Positions 8,336 through 16,716 of a DNA stretch of 64,000 nucleotides are shown here, in pieces. Positions within the stretch are counted from its first letter, which is position 1, and every line of letters starts with the position of its first letter. The position numbers and the translations under genes are program-made. The stretch is from an uncultured Flavobacteriales bacterium. Its GTDB lineage: Bacteria > Bacteroidota > Bacteroidia > Flavobacteriales > BACL11. The notes under the pieces were generated by a model. The model worked only from the letters and a program-made list of their open reading frames with translations, was not told the origin of the DNA and made no database searches. The stretch is taken from NCBI GenBank assembly GCA_905181585.1, contig CAJIYG010000003.1, forward strand, positions 142,702-206,701, written 5' to 3'.

Positions 8336-9643
8336 TTAATTGATTCTTTCTATTTGAGCTCCAATTGCATTTAGCCTTTGATCAATATTTTGATATCCTC
8401 TATCAATCTGTTCAACATTGTGAATTGTACTCTCTCCATCTGCCGCTAACGCAGCTATTAATAAGGATACACCAGCCCTGATGTCAGGAGATACCATTGT
8501 GGTTGCTTTAAATTTAGAAGAATGATTAAGACCAATTACGGTTGCTCTGTGTGGGTCACATAAAATAATTTGAGCCCCCATATCAATAAGTTTATCCACA
8601 AAGAAAAGTCTTGATTCAAACATTTTTTGATGTATTAAAACACTACCTTTAGCTTGAGAGGCTACAACAAGAATTATGCTTAATAGATCAGGGGTGAATC
8701 CTGGCCAAGGAGCATCTGATATTGTAAGTATGGATCCGTCAATAAAACTTTTAACTGCATAGTTCTCTTGTGAAGGGATGTATATATCATCTCCTTTTCT
8801 TTCAAGTTGTATCCCAAGTTTTTGAAAGACTGAAGGAATTATACCTAGATTTTCAAAAGAAACATTTTTGATTGTAATTTCTGATTTTGTTATAGCTGCT
8901 AGTCCAATAAAACTACCAATTTCAATCATATCAGGCAGTATTCTGTGTGTACATCCTGTTAATGATGTAACACCATTAACTGTTATGAGATTTGATCCAA
9001 TTCCAGAAATATCTGCTCCCATGCTATTAAGCATTTTGCATAATTGCTGAAGGTATGGCTCACATGCGGCATTATAGATAGTTGTTTTTCCTTTTGCAAG
9101 AACTGCAGTCATAATTATATTTGCAGTACCAGTAACAGAAGCTTCTTCTAGTAGCATGTAAGTGCCTTTTAGTTCTTCTGCAGTTACTCTATAGAATTCT
9201 TCTTTACTGTCATAATTAAATTTTGCCCCAAGCTTTTCAAATCCATTAAAGTGTGTGTCTAATCTCCTTCTACCTATTTTGTCTCCTCCAGGTCTTGGGA
9301 TAAAACCTTTGCCAAATCTTGCTAGCAGAGGTCCAATCATCATAATTGAGCCTCTTATAGAACTACTTTTTTCTTTATAATCCTCGCTCGAGAGGTAATT
9401 AACATCAACATTATTTGATTGAAATATATAGCAGGAAGATGATTTTTTTTCTACTCTAACATTTAAATCTTTTAGAAGATTAATCAAGATATTTACATCT
9501 CTTATATCAGGAACATTTTCCATTACAACTTCTTCTGAAGTTAAAAGGACAGCACATAAAACTTGAAGAGCCTCATTTTTAGCTCCTTGGGGATGAATAT
9601 CTCCTTTTAATTTAAATCCTCCTTTAACTTTAAATGTAGTCAT
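8336..9643 (-). CDS. murA: UDP-N-acetylglucosamine 1-carboxyvinyltransferase (MurA)
   Basis: First committed step of peptidoglycan synthesis: transfers enolpyruvate from PEP to UDP-GlcNAc. It has 435 residues, the usual length with a slight extension. The substrate loop KN (Lys22-Asn23) is present, and the active-site loop reads PGGDKIG (118-124), with Asp121 where E. coli has Cys115. That Cys is the covalent fosfomycin target, so the enzyme is expected to be insensitive to the drug, as known for other Asp-type MurA. The gene abuts DUF4290 with no spacer (stop TAA directly followed by ATG), a pairing I recall in Bacteroidota, and probably uses the promoter upstream of DUF4290. Confidence 0.96.
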   Translation of the reverse strand: MTTFKVKGGFKLKGDIHPQGAKNEALQVLCAVLLTSEEVVMENVPDIRDVNILINLLKDLNVRVEKKSSSCYIFQSNNVDVNYLSSEDYKEKSSSIRGSIMMIGPLLARFGKGFIPRPGGDKIGRRRLDTHFNGFEKLGAKFNYDSKEEFYRVTAEELKGTYMLLEEASVTGTANIIMTAVLAKGKTTIYNAACEPYLQQLCKMLNSMGADISGIGSNLITVNGVTSLTGCTHRILPDMIEIGSFIGLAAITKSEITIKNVSFENLGIIPSVFQKLGIQLERKGDDIYIPSQENYAVKSFIDGSILTISDAPWPGFTPDLLSIILVVASQAKGSVLIHQKMFESRLFFVDKLIDMGAQIILCDPHRATVIGLNHSSKFKATTMVSPDIRAGVSLLIAALAADGESTIHNVEQIDRGYQNIDQRLNAIGAQIERIN

Positions 9644-10249
9644 TTAACGTCTTTTCTTAAACTTCTTTTTGTAATTTGAATTATTTGTTGAGGGTCTTAC
9701 AGCTACTGTATCAGATTTTATAAACTCAAAATCTTCTGCTAATTTAAGTTCATTATCTGAGAGTTTAGCGAGATGTAATATTATGGTTTCATTATTTACT
9801 GCGTTCTTATTAAAAAGTAAGTATGACTTTTTCATATGATTTGCAATCATACCAGTCATAATTTCTTTTTCTCTTTTGTCTTCTAAGGTTTTTGCAATTG
9901 CAATCATACCCTCTAAAGTTGATCCGTAAAAAGGAAACTTAATTTTATTTTTAGGATACTCCATTTTGTCTGGCTTGGCCTGCAGTTTTTCAATTTCAGG
10001 AAGGGGGTATGGAGATTCTGTGTCAAGCTTAAAGTCTGACATAATAAATAGATGATCCCACAACTTATGAGTGAATTCCTTAACATCTCTCAGATGAGGA
10101 TTCATTTGACCCATAAACTGAATAATTGACTTGACACATTTAGTCCTTTCCTCCTTGTCTTCTATATTAGTTGCATGTGCGACCATTTTTTGGACATGTC
10201 TCCCATATTCAGGTATTATAAGCTCTTCTCTTTCAGTGTTGTATTCCAT
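9644..10249 (-). CDS. DUF4290 domain protein
   Basis: 201 residues from the start at 10249 (MEYNTEREELIIPEYGRHVQKM), the typical opening of DUF4290, a Bacteroidota family of unknown function. The family block 'MNPHLRDVKEFTHKLWDHLFIMSDF' is also present. The C-terminus is basic (KKKFKKRR), hinting at nucleic acid or phospholipid contact. The in-frame ATG at 10291 is rejected: it lies inside the preceding terminator and upstream of the -7 element TACTTTTG (10273-10266). The leader would be only about a dozen bases. It is followed with no gap by murA, so a role linked to cell-wall growth is possible but unproven. Confidence 0.88.
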   Translation of the reverse strand: MEYNTEREELIIPEYGRHVQKMVAHATNIEDKEERTKCVKSIIQFMGQMNPHLRDVKEFTHKLWDHLFIMSDFKLDTESPYPLPEIEKLQAKPDKMEYPKNKIKFPFYGSTLEGMIAIAKTLEDKREKEIMTGMIANHMKKSYLLFNKNAVNNETIILHLAKLSDNELKLAEDFEFIKSDTVAVRPSTNNSNYKKKFKKRR

Positions 10250-10265
10250 GTATTTATCTTTGGTG

Positions 10266-10273
10266 CAAAAGTA
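10266..10273 (-). promoter_or_regulatory. -7 promoter element of DUF4290-murA
   Basis: TACTTTTG on the minus strand fits TAnnTTTG. It lies between the TonB receptor terminator and the DUF4290 start (10249), giving this pair its own transcript. Confidence 0.65.
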
Positions 10274-10304
10274 CAAAAAAAAACAGCTCAAATTAATGAG
10301 CTGT
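10274..10304 (-). terminator. Terminator of the thiamine-linked TonB receptor gene
   Basis: An 8-bp stem acagctca/tgagctgt (10283-10290 with 10297-10304) has a 6-base loop. On the minus strand it is followed by a run of about nine T (10274-10282). It sits 9 bases past the receptor stop. Confidence 0.88.
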
Positions 10305-10312
10305 CTTAGGTA

Positions 10313-12511
10313 TTAAAATCCTAGAGTTAATCCGACAAGATAATTTCTTGTAGCTTCAGGAAAATATCCAGCCATATTATATCCTCCATCTGAACCTTGA
10401 GTTACATAGTGATCATCTTCGCTTGGATCATAACCATCAGATACAAATCGATATATCCATGCATTGCTAACATATTCTTCATCAAATAAATTATTTATTT
10501 GTAAGCTTATTCTAGCATAGTTGAATATTTTACTTTTTAAGTCATAAGTTACTCGTAAATTATTTACTAAATAATCATCTAGTTTTCTATCATTCGAAGA
10601 ACTATTATCTATAAATTGCTCTCCAACATATTTGGTGATAAAATCAAGCGATAAATTATCTTCAAAATTATATGTAAGCTGTGAAGCCCAAATTATGGAT
10701 GGGGAAAATGCTAAATCTGTATTTGTATAAATTACTTCTTCTTGCCCACCAGTGTCCCAACTGTCTATATATTGAATAAACGAATCAATTTTGTTTTCAC
10801 TAAGAGTCATATTAGCTGCCCATGCAAGTTTTTTGGAGAGTAAGACACTTCCTTCTAATTCAATTCCTCTTCTGAAAGAGCTTTTAACATTTTCGCTTGT
10901 AAAATACCCTACATCATTTATTTCTCCTGTTTTAATTAATTGGTTGTCATAGTTCATAATGTAAGCATTAGCATTAAACCTAAAATCTGAGGTGCTATAT
11001 TTAAAACCTATTTCTGTATCATAAAGAGTTTCATGTAGAGGTCTTGAATTTGGACTACTTTCTACATAGTCACTTCTATTAGGTTCTTTATTTGCAACCG
11101 CAAAAGATCCATAGAATAATTGTTCTTCATTCATTTTGTGTGATAAACCAAATTTAGGGTTAAAGAATTCTAAGCTAACTTCTTGGGTTCCGCTATTACC
11201 TTCAATATCATTTCCATTAAATTCATATTCAATATTTCTAGATTGTAGATCTAAAAAAAGTGAGGTTTTTTCACTGGCCTGAAAATTTGATTTTATAAAA
11301 AGATTATTATCGTATTTAGTAGCTATATTTTTATAATACTCATGATTGAAAAGTCCATTGCTCATGTATTGAGCCCAAATTACATTTCCATAATGTTGCC
11401 CACTGTAAACATTATTTGCTCCTCCAATAACTAAATTTATAAAATCATTTTTATGATTAATAGAATAAGTAATACCACCAAAATCATTATTAAGCCATTT
11501 TCTTCTTACTAGATCTGTTGAAGAGATTGTGTCATTTCCAATTAATACATTAGAAAGTCCATAGTCAGCTAAATCTTGGTTTAATTTCTCATTTTCATAA
11601 TAGCCTTCTCCATGAGTATAATGTGTGGCTAAATGAATATTTGTTTTACTATTCAGTTGTTCATTATAATGAAGTTGATAGTGTGTTTGATTATAATTGT
11701 CAACTTCATTTTCATATGTATAACTATTAAAAGTTCTATTTGTATCTAAATATCTTTGAGGAACTCCGTTCCAAGCTTGATAAGTTCTTTCTTGTCCTGA
11801 GAAAACGATAGCTTTAAGAACTGATTTTTTTCCAAAATATGCCCCTTGAAGATATAATGATTTTAAATCTGAAGAAGCTCTATCAATATATCCATCTGAG
11901 GATATTTTTGAAAGTCTCCCATCAAATGTAAATTTGTTATTTAATAAGCCTGAGCCAAACTCAATATTATTTTTTAAAGTATTAAATGATCCAACACTAT
12001 TATTTGTAATTGTGTAAGCTTTTTGGTTGAGGCCCATAGTTTTTAAGTTTATACTTGCTCCAAATGCTGCCGCTCCATTAGTTGAGGTTCCAACTCCTCT
12101 TTGAATTTGGATATTGTCAAGAGAAGATGCAAAATCAGGCATATTTACCCACCAAACTCCTTGGCTTTCAGAATCATTAATAGGAATTCCATTAATAGTA
12201 ACATTTATTCTTGAAGGATCAGTTCCTCTAACTCTAAGGCCTGTATACCCAATTCCAGCTCCTGCATCAGATGTAGTTACAACAGAAGGTGTTAGAGAAA
12301 TTAAATAAGTAAGGTCTTGTCCAAGATTAGATTTTTTTATTTCGGATTTTGAAATATTAGTAAATGCTATTGGAGTTTTTTCATTCGCTCTTAAGGCATT
12401 AACACTAACTTCATCAAGATTTTTTTTAAATGTAATTGAATCTGATTCTTGTGCTATTATGTTTAAAGCAAAAAAGTTTAGTATCAGAAGTATTTGAATT
12501 TTTTTGAACAT
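10313..12511 (-). CDS. TonB-dependent outer-membrane receptor, probably for thiamine
   Basis: Energised outer-membrane importer of 732 residues. The signal peptide is residues 1-20 (LILNFFALNIIAQ). The plug domain spans about 45-160 with 'GLRVRGTDPSRINVTINGIPIND' and 'IQRGVGTSTNGAAAFGASINLKT', followed by a 22-strand type barrel ending in LGF. No carboxypeptidase-like leader domain is present. The substrate call rests on the TPP riboswitch in its 5' leader (12539-12647) and on the thiamine-binding and PnuT-like genes just upstream; TPP-controlled TonB receptors are known in Bacteroidota. The receptor has its own terminator. Without the riboswitch it would be called a generic siderophore-type receptor. 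Confidence 0.93.
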   Translation of the reverse strand: MFKKIQILLILNFFALNIIAQESDSITFKKNLDEVSVNALRANEKTPIAFTNISKSEIKKSNLGQDLTYLISLTPSVVTTSDAGAGIGYTGLRVRGTDPSRINVTINGIPINDSESQGVWWVNMPDFASSLDNIQIQRGVGTSTNGAAAFGASINLKTMGLNQKAYTITNNSVGSFNTLKNNIEFGSGLLNNKFTFDGRLSKISSDGYIDRASSDLKSLYLQGAYFGKKSVLKAIVFSGQERTYQAWNGVPQRYLDTNRTFNSYTYENEVDNYNQTHYQLHYNEQLNSKTNIHLATHYTHGEGYYENEKLNQDLADYGLSNVLIGNDTISSTDLVRRKWLNNDFGGITYSINHKNDFINLVIGGANNVYSGQHYGNVIWAQYMSNGLFNHEYYKNIATKYDNNLFIKSNFQASEKTSLFLDLQSRNIEYEFNGNDIEGNSGTQEVSLEFFNPKFGLSHKMNEEQLFYGSFAVANKEPNRSDYVESSPNSRPLHETLYDTEIGFKYSTSDFRFNANAYIMNYDNQLIKTGEINDVGYFTSENVKSSFRRGIELEGSVLLSKKLAWAANMTLSENKIDSFIQYIDSWDTGGQEEVIYTNTDLAFSPSIIWASQLTYNFEDNLSLDFITKYVGEQFIDNSSSNDRKLDDYLVNNLRVTYDLKSKIFNYARISLQINNLFDEEYVSNAWIYRFVSDGYDPSEDDHYVTQGSDGGYNMAGYFPEATRNYLVGLTLGF

Positions 12512-12538
12512 TTTTTGGTTTGTTTAATTAATATAACC

Positions 12539-12647
12539 AAAAAGGGTGAGAAGAAAAACACAGAGTTTTCTCAAAAATTCCTTGCTAGAATTACCTAGCC
12601 AGGTTCAATGGGTATATTCTCAGCCAAAATTTAAGGCACCCCTTTTT
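12539..12647 (-). promoter_or_regulatory. TPP riboswitch (THI element) in the leader of the TonB receptor
   Basis: On the minus strand the conserved blocks appear in order: GGGGTGCC (12642-12635), CTGAGA (12623-12618), ACCC, GAACCTG (12606-12600), GGTAAT, then GC and AAGGAA, closing with CACCC, which pairs with the opening GGGGTG to form P1. This is the THI box fold, about 109 bases long. The receptor ATG lies 27 bases past P1. Thiamine pyrophosphate binding should lower receptor expression when the vitamin is plentiful. The control mode (start-codon masking or termination) is not clear; no obvious T-run terminator follows. Confidence 0.95.
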
Positions 12648-12674
12648 AGATAATGCAAATTTAAATAATGATTT

Positions 12675-13181
12675 TTAATTTTTTAAAATATTATTGATTT
12701 TTTTTATTGCTTTATTTAATCTGTTGTCTTTTTCGATTATAAAGTAATTAAAGCCAAAATCATCAAGTTGTTTTTTATAAAGATTAAATAAATTATTTCT
12801 ATCAAATTGATTTTCTCTTTGAGGGTCATAAACCCAATCTATGTCTGGGCGGCACAGAAGATAAAAGTAATTTTCTAATTTCCTTGATTTAATATTCTGA
12901 GTAATTTGCTTATCACATATTCCAAACTTATATTCGGACCATATTTTAATTGTTAGAAGATCTGTGTCGCAGAAAATTATTTTGTTATTAAATTTTTTTT
13001 CTGAATTCGAATTGAGTTTTTGCAATTTTTAATAAATCTTTCTGTGTGTATTTTCTTTTTAATTTTGAAATATATTCTCTAGCGTACTCCTGCAAGAGAG
13101 GAGATTGAAAATGTTCTGCTAATGACTTGCTTAATGTAGTTTTCCAGAACATTCTGGGCCAGTTATAATAATTTTAATCAT
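12675..13181 (-). pseudogene. NadR-like P-loop kinase (AAA_28 / nicotinamide riboside kinase type), frameshifted
   Basis: The ATG at 13181 overlaps the PnuC/PnuT stop in ATGATTAA. The gene opens as MIKIIITGPECSGK (Walker A), but the next codons are out of frame because a run of four T (13140-13143) is one short. The middle frame reads TTLSKSLAEHF, LLQEYAREYIS and RKYTQKDLLKIAK, as expected for this family. At an eight-T run (12993-13000) an extra base returns to the first frame, which continues FNNKIIFCDTDLLTIKIWSEY, YLLCRPDIDWVYDPQREN and so on to the stop. Repaired, it would have about 168 residues, normal for the family. The family phosphorylates nicotinamide riboside; beside thiamine genes it could act on thiamine. 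It is either a decayed gene or two sequence errors. Confidence 0.85.
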
Positions 13182-13773
13182 TTACTTGGGTAGAAATTCT
13201 ATTCCATTTAATGAAACCTGCCACTGCAATAAATGTATATAATAAAAAGAGTAAAGAAGTAAGATGAAGATCTCTTGAAAAGTATAAATAGGTTGAAATT
13301 ATATCAATAATGATAAAATAAAGCCAATTAGAGAGTATTTTTTTTACTACCATATATGTTGCAAAAACACTAAATACGGTTGTAAAAGAATCAACTAAGG
13401 GCATTTCAGCATCTGTAAAATTGGAGAAAATAAATCCTAGAAAGAATGTTAATATTGTCCCTAAAAAAATTATAAAAAGATGTTTTTTAATAGGCCACGT
13501 ACTTATCTGTAGCTGAGAATTATTTTTTTTCCATGAGTAAAAACCATAAATAGCCATTAAAAAATAAAAAACTTGAAGAACTGTTTCTGCATACAGCTTA
13601 GCATTAAAACAAATGTATATATATAAACTTACACTGATGACTGCTGCTAGCCAACATAAATTGTTTTGATGTGCTGCTAAATAAACATATAGTAGGCTAA
13701 AAATTACAGCAACAGTTTCTAAAATACTCCAATTAAACTCAATTAATAAAAATGATTGAAGTAGTTCTGCCAT
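13174..13773 (-). CDS. PnuC-family vitamin transporter (PnuT-like, thiamine or nicotinamide riboside)
   Basis: Inner-membrane facilitator of 199 residues with about seven hydrophobic segments and the PnuC-type stretches 'LYVYLAAHQNNLCWLAAVISVSLYIYI' and 'FYFLMAIYGFYSWKK'. PnuC proteins move nicotinamide riboside and the PnuT subgroup moves thiamine; both rely on a cytoplasmic kinase to trap the substrate. It follows a thiamine-binding-domain gene by 3 bases and overlaps the NadR-like kinase by 8 bases. A TPP riboswitch and TonB receptor lie downstream. Context favours thiamine, while the NadR-like partner would favour nicotinamide riboside. Confidence 0.88.
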   Translation of the reverse strand: MAELLQSFLLIEFNWSILETVAVIFSLLYVYLAAHQNNLCWLAAVISVSLYIYICFNAKLYAETVLQVFYFLMAIYGFYSWKKNNSQLQISTWPIKKHLFIIFLGTILTFFLGFIFSNFTDAEMPLVDSFTTVFSVFATYMVVKKILSNWLYFIIIDIISTYLYFSRDLHLTSLLFLLYTFIAVAGFIKWNRISTQVND

Positions 13774-13776
13774 TCT

Positions 13777-14037
13777 CTAAAATTGAGGAATTTCTTCTAG
13801 TTCAGAGTTAATTAATTTCATGTTAAAGACTATGCTTTTGTTTTGTTTAAAACTTGATTCTATTTCAATATTAATAGCATTCATTATTTTCTGGTATTCT
13901 CCAAATATTTGAGTGCTCATTCCATTTGTCTTTACAGTGATTTCATCATAAGTTCTTAAGTTTTTTATAAACTGAATAATGGCTGGTTTATATTCATTCT
14001 TTAATGGGTACATCGAGATTTCTAATGAACAAATCAT
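13777..14037 (-). CDS. Thiamine-binding protein (MTH1187/YkoF-like, PF01910 type)
   Basis: 86 residues from the start at 14037 (MICSLEISMYPLKNEYKPAI). The pattern fits the small ferredoxin-like Thiamine_BP fold: an opening strand 'SLEISMYPL', helix 'YKPAIIQFIKNL', then 'VKTNGMSTQIFGEYQKIMNAI' and a final strand 'SIVFNMKLI'. Members bind thiamine or its pyrimidine precursor in the cytoplasm. A longer in-frame start at 14079 would overlap the upstream gene; the chosen start follows that stop by 7 bases. It is cotranscribed with PnuC/PnuT. Confidence 0.8.
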   Translation of the reverse strand: MICSLEISMYPLKNEYKPAIIQFIKNLRTYDEITVKTNGMSTQIFGEYQKIMNAINIEIESSFKQNKSIVFNMKLINSELEEIPQF

Positions 14038-14044
14038 TTTTAAA

Positions 14045-14782
14045 TCAAAAGTTGTGTATTGCTTCAGCAATTTCAGCAATCAAACCATTTTCTTTTTCAA
14101 TAGCATTTCCAACAACTATTATATCTGCTCCAGCAGCACAGTTTTCAATAGCTTTCTCTGCTGAACGTATACCTCCTCCAACTATTAGTGGAATATCTAT
14201 TTGGCTACTTACAGAGGAAATCATTTTAGTAGAGATTGCTTGTTTTGCGCCACTTCCACCATCTAAAAAAATTAATTTGAGGCCAAGCATTTCTCCAGCA
14301 ATAGCAGTTGCTGTAGCAATATTGTGTTTAGCATGTGGGATTGGAGTTGTATTGCTCATGTAGGAAGCCGTTGTGGCTTCTCCACTGTCAATAAGCATGT
14401 ATCCAGTAGAAACTATTTCTAAATTTGTTTGCTTTAATATTGGTGCACTTATAACTTGTTGACCAATTAAAGTATGGGGATTTCTACCAGAAATTAATGA
14501 GAGAAATAGTATTGCGTCAGCCTTATTGCTAATTTGCATAGAGTTTCCTGGAAATAGGATAACAGGAATATCACTTTTAGATTTAATAGTGGTGATACAT
14601 TCTTCAAGCTTATCATCCATCAGTAAACTACCTCCAATAAAGAATAAATCTACTTTGGCCTTAATAGATTTTTCTATTAAAGATAACAAATCATCATTGT
14701 CTTGCTTGTCAGGATCTACTAATAAAGCAAAGAGTTTAGATTTGTTTTTCTTGCTATCAAATATTTCTTTGTATATACTCAT
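14045..14782 (-). CDS. Geranylgeranylglyceryl phosphate synthase family protein (GGGPS/PcrB)
   Basis: TIM-barrel prenyltransferase of 245 residues that joins a long prenyl diphosphate to sn-glycerol-1-phosphate. Motifs are LFALLVDPDKQ (residues 17-27), FFIGGSLLMDD, ILFPGNSMQIS, STGYMLIDSG, LDGGSGAKQ and LIVGGGIRS with the phosphate-binding GGG loop. The chemistry is that of archaeal ether lipids, but functional members are known from Flavobacteria. The lipid's role in the bacterium is unclear. The gene lies 9 bases past the Sfp-type transferase and 7 bases before the thiamine-binding gene. Confidence 0.93.
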   Translation of the reverse strand: MSIYKEIFDSKKNKSKLFALLVDPDKQDNDDLLSLIEKSIKAKVDLFFIGGSLLMDDKLEECITTIKSKSDIPVILFPGNSMQISNKADAILFLSLISGRNPHTLIGQQVISAPILKQTNLEIVSTGYMLIDSGEATTASYMSNTTPIPHAKHNIATATAIAGEMLGLKLIFLDGGSGAKQAISTKMISSVSSQIDIPLIVGGGIRSAEKAIENCAAGADIIVVGNAIEKENGLIAEIAEAIHNF

Positions 14783-14791
14783 GTTAAAAAT

Positions 14792-15370
14792 CTAATGGCA
14801 AAAATACACTAAAAAGTGATTATTTATTTTTAGAAAATCTAAAATGAGTTTTTCTCCTTTAAAAATCATACAAATTTTATTTTTTTCCAAATTAATATAA
14901 GATGTTTTAATGTCGTCTTTAAAATTAATATTTCCTTTTTGATATAATTTAAAAATACATTCTTTTGCGCTCCAAATAAGTGTTGCAAAATCTGAGTTTT
15001 CATCTATAAATTTTTTTGCAGATTCAAACCTATTATAAGCTTGAATTGGTTTACTAGAAATTTTTTCAATATCAATTCCGCAATTATTATTACTTAAAAT
15101 GATTGAAACTATTTCTGAAGAGTGCGATATTGAAATATATTTATTGTTTGATAGTTTCGGTGCACCATCTATGTTATAGCTAATCTCTCCTTTCTCTCCC
15201 ATTTGCATTAGTAAAGTTCTTGTGCAAAGTATTTCTAAAGCTCTTTTTTTACTTTTTATTTTGTTTGCAACTAAAACCTGATTTATTTCATTCTCAGTAA
15301 AAGCGGAACTATCTATTTTTTTGACAGCTAACAAGCTTGAATTTATTTGCTCAAATAATAACATACTCAT
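14792..15370 (-). CDS. 4'-phosphopantetheinyl transferase superfamily protein (Sfp-type)
   Basis: Moves the phosphopantetheine arm of CoA onto a serine of carrier proteins; 192 residues. The family signatures are GIDIEKIS (metal-binding Asp and Glu) and WSAKECIFKLYQKG (WxxKEAxxK motif). The N-terminal half holds 'RTLLMQMGEKGEISYNIDGAPKLSNNKYISISHSSE', with the substrate-contacting ISHS. Either a fatty acid or a secondary-metabolite carrier could be the client; fabD elsewhere in the window belongs to the fatty-acid pathway. It is first in the minus-strand run that includes the GGGP synthase, diverging from ahcY. Confidence 0.9.
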   Translation of the reverse strand: MSMLLFEQINSSLLAVKKIDSSAFTENEINQVLVANKIKSKKRALEILCTRTLLMQMGEKGEISYNIDGAPKLSNNKYISISHSSEIVSIILSNNNCGIDIEKISSKPIQAYNRFESAKKFIDENSDFATLIWSAKECIFKLYQKGNINFKDDIKTSYINLEKNKICMIFKGEKLILDFLKINNHFLVYFCH

Positions 15371-15371
15371 A

Positions 15372-15401
15372 TTGCTAAATTAATAATATTAACTATCTTT
15401 G
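15372..15401 (+). promoter_or_regulatory. Promoter of ahcY
   Basis: TTG (15372-15374) and TATCTTTG (15394-15401) are 19 bases apart, close to the Bacteroidota -33/-7 consensus. The ATG lies 22 bases further on. Confidence 0.75.
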
Positions 15402-15423
15402 CAGACCTTTAAAAATTAAAAAA

Positions 15424-16716
15424 ATGAACTATAAAGTTAAAGATATATCACTTGCTGATTGGGGAAGAAAAGAAATTACATTAGCTGAAGCTGAAATGCC
15501 AGGTTTAATTTCAATAAGAGAAGAGTTTGGAGATAGTAAACCATTAGCAGGAGCAAGAATAGCAGGGTGTCTTCACATGACAATTCAAACAGCTGTTTTA
15601 ATTGAGACGCTAGTTCATTTGGGGGCTGAGGTTAGTTGGTCTTCGTGTAATATTTTTTCAACTCAAGACCAGGCAGCAGCTGCAATAGCTGCTTCAGGAG
15701 TTCCAGTTTTTGCATGGAAAGGAATGAATGAAGAGGAGTTTGATTGGTGTATTGAGAAAACTTTGACTGCTTTTAAAGATGATAAGCCTCTTAATATGAT
15801 TTTAGATGATGGTGGAGATTTAACTAACATGGTTTTAGATAGGTATCCTCAATTAACTGATGAGATTAAAGGTTTATCTGAAGAAACTACTACAGGTGTA
15901 CATAGACTTTATGAAAGAATGGAAAAAGGTACTTTAACACTTCCTGCAATTAATATTAATGATTCAGTTACAAAATCAAAGTTTGATAATAAATACGGTT
16001 GTAAAGAATCTTTAGTTGATGCAATAAGAAGAGCTACAGATATAATGATGGCAGGTAAAGTTGCTGTTGTTGCTGGATATGGTGATGTAGGTAAGGGTTC
16101 TGCAGCTTCTTTAAGAGGAGCTGGAGCTAGAGTGATAGTAACAGAAATTGATCCAATATGTGCATTACAAGCTGCAATGGATGGCTTTGCAGTTAAGAAA
16201 ATGGATTCAGTCGTTGGAGATGTTGATATTGTTGTTACAACAACTGGAAATAAAGATATTATTCAAGGGCATCATTTTGAAGCAATGAAAGATAAGGTTA
16301 TTGTTTGTAATATAGGTCATTTTGATAATGAGATAGATGTTTCATGGCTTAATGATAATTGGGGACAAACAAAAAACACAATAAAGCCTCAGGTGGATAT
16401 GTATACGGTAAACGGAAAAGATATTATTCTTTTGGCTGAAGGAAGATTGGTAAATCTTGGTTGTGCTACTGGACATCCATCTTTTGTTATGTCGAATTCA
16501 TTTACTAATCAAGTGTTAGCGCAACTTGAGTTGTGGAATAATACCGATAAATATGAGAATAAAGTTTACATGCTTCCAAAGCATTTAGATGAAAAAGTAG
16601 CTAGACTTCATTTGTCAAAAATTGGTGTTGAGCTAGAAGAATTACGTAAAGACCAAGCAGACTATATTGGAGTGGAAGTTCAAGGCCCTTACAAGCCAGA
16701 ATATTATAGATATTAG
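15424..16716 (+). CDS. ahcY: Adenosylhomocysteinase
   Basis: Cytoplasmic hydrolase splitting S-adenosylhomocysteine to adenosine and homocysteine, which clears methylation by-product. It has 430 residues, the usual length. '[20 protein letters not shown]' opens the substrate domain, '[21 protein letters not shown]' holds the catalytic Lys and Asp region, the NAD site is [10 protein letters not shown], and the tail [24 protein letters not shown] is typical. It is transcribed alone from a clear promoter, and its stop overlaps the facing lipoprotein stop by 4 bases. Confidence 0.97.
   Translation: MNYKVKDISLADWGRKEITLAEAEMPGLISIREEFGDSKPLAGARIAGCLHMTIQTAVLIETLVHLGAEVSWSSCNIFSTQDQAAAAIAASGVPVFAWKGMNEEEFDWCIEKTLTAFKDDKPLNMILDDGGDLTNMVLDRYPQLTDEIKGLSEETTTGVHRLYERMEKGTLTLPAININDSVTKSKFDNKYGCKESLVDAIRRATDIMMAGKVAVVAGYGDVGKGSAASLRGAGARVIVTEIDPICALQAAMDGFAVKKMDSVVGDVDIVVTTTGNKDIIQGHHFEAMKDKVIVCNIGHFDNEIDVSWLNDNWGQTKNTIKPQVDMYTVNGKDIILLAEGRLVNLGCATGHPSFVMSNSFTNQVLAQLELWNNTDKYENKVYMLPKHLDEKVARLHLSKIGVELEELRKDQADYIGVEVQGPYKPEYYRY

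Noticed and set aside
10249-10291. Longer N-terminus (MSCFFLYFCTKDKY) for DUF4290
   Set aside because: It is translated from the terminator and promoter DNA between two genes and is not part of the family.
12675-13025. The 116-residue ORF as a separate gene
   Set aside because: It begins at a TTG inside the kinase and lacks a Walker A; it is the C-terminal part of the frameshifted NadR-like gene.
15371-15423. SAH or SAM riboswitch before ahcY
   Set aside because: Only about 50 bases separate the genes, with a promoter in them; no room for an aptamer.
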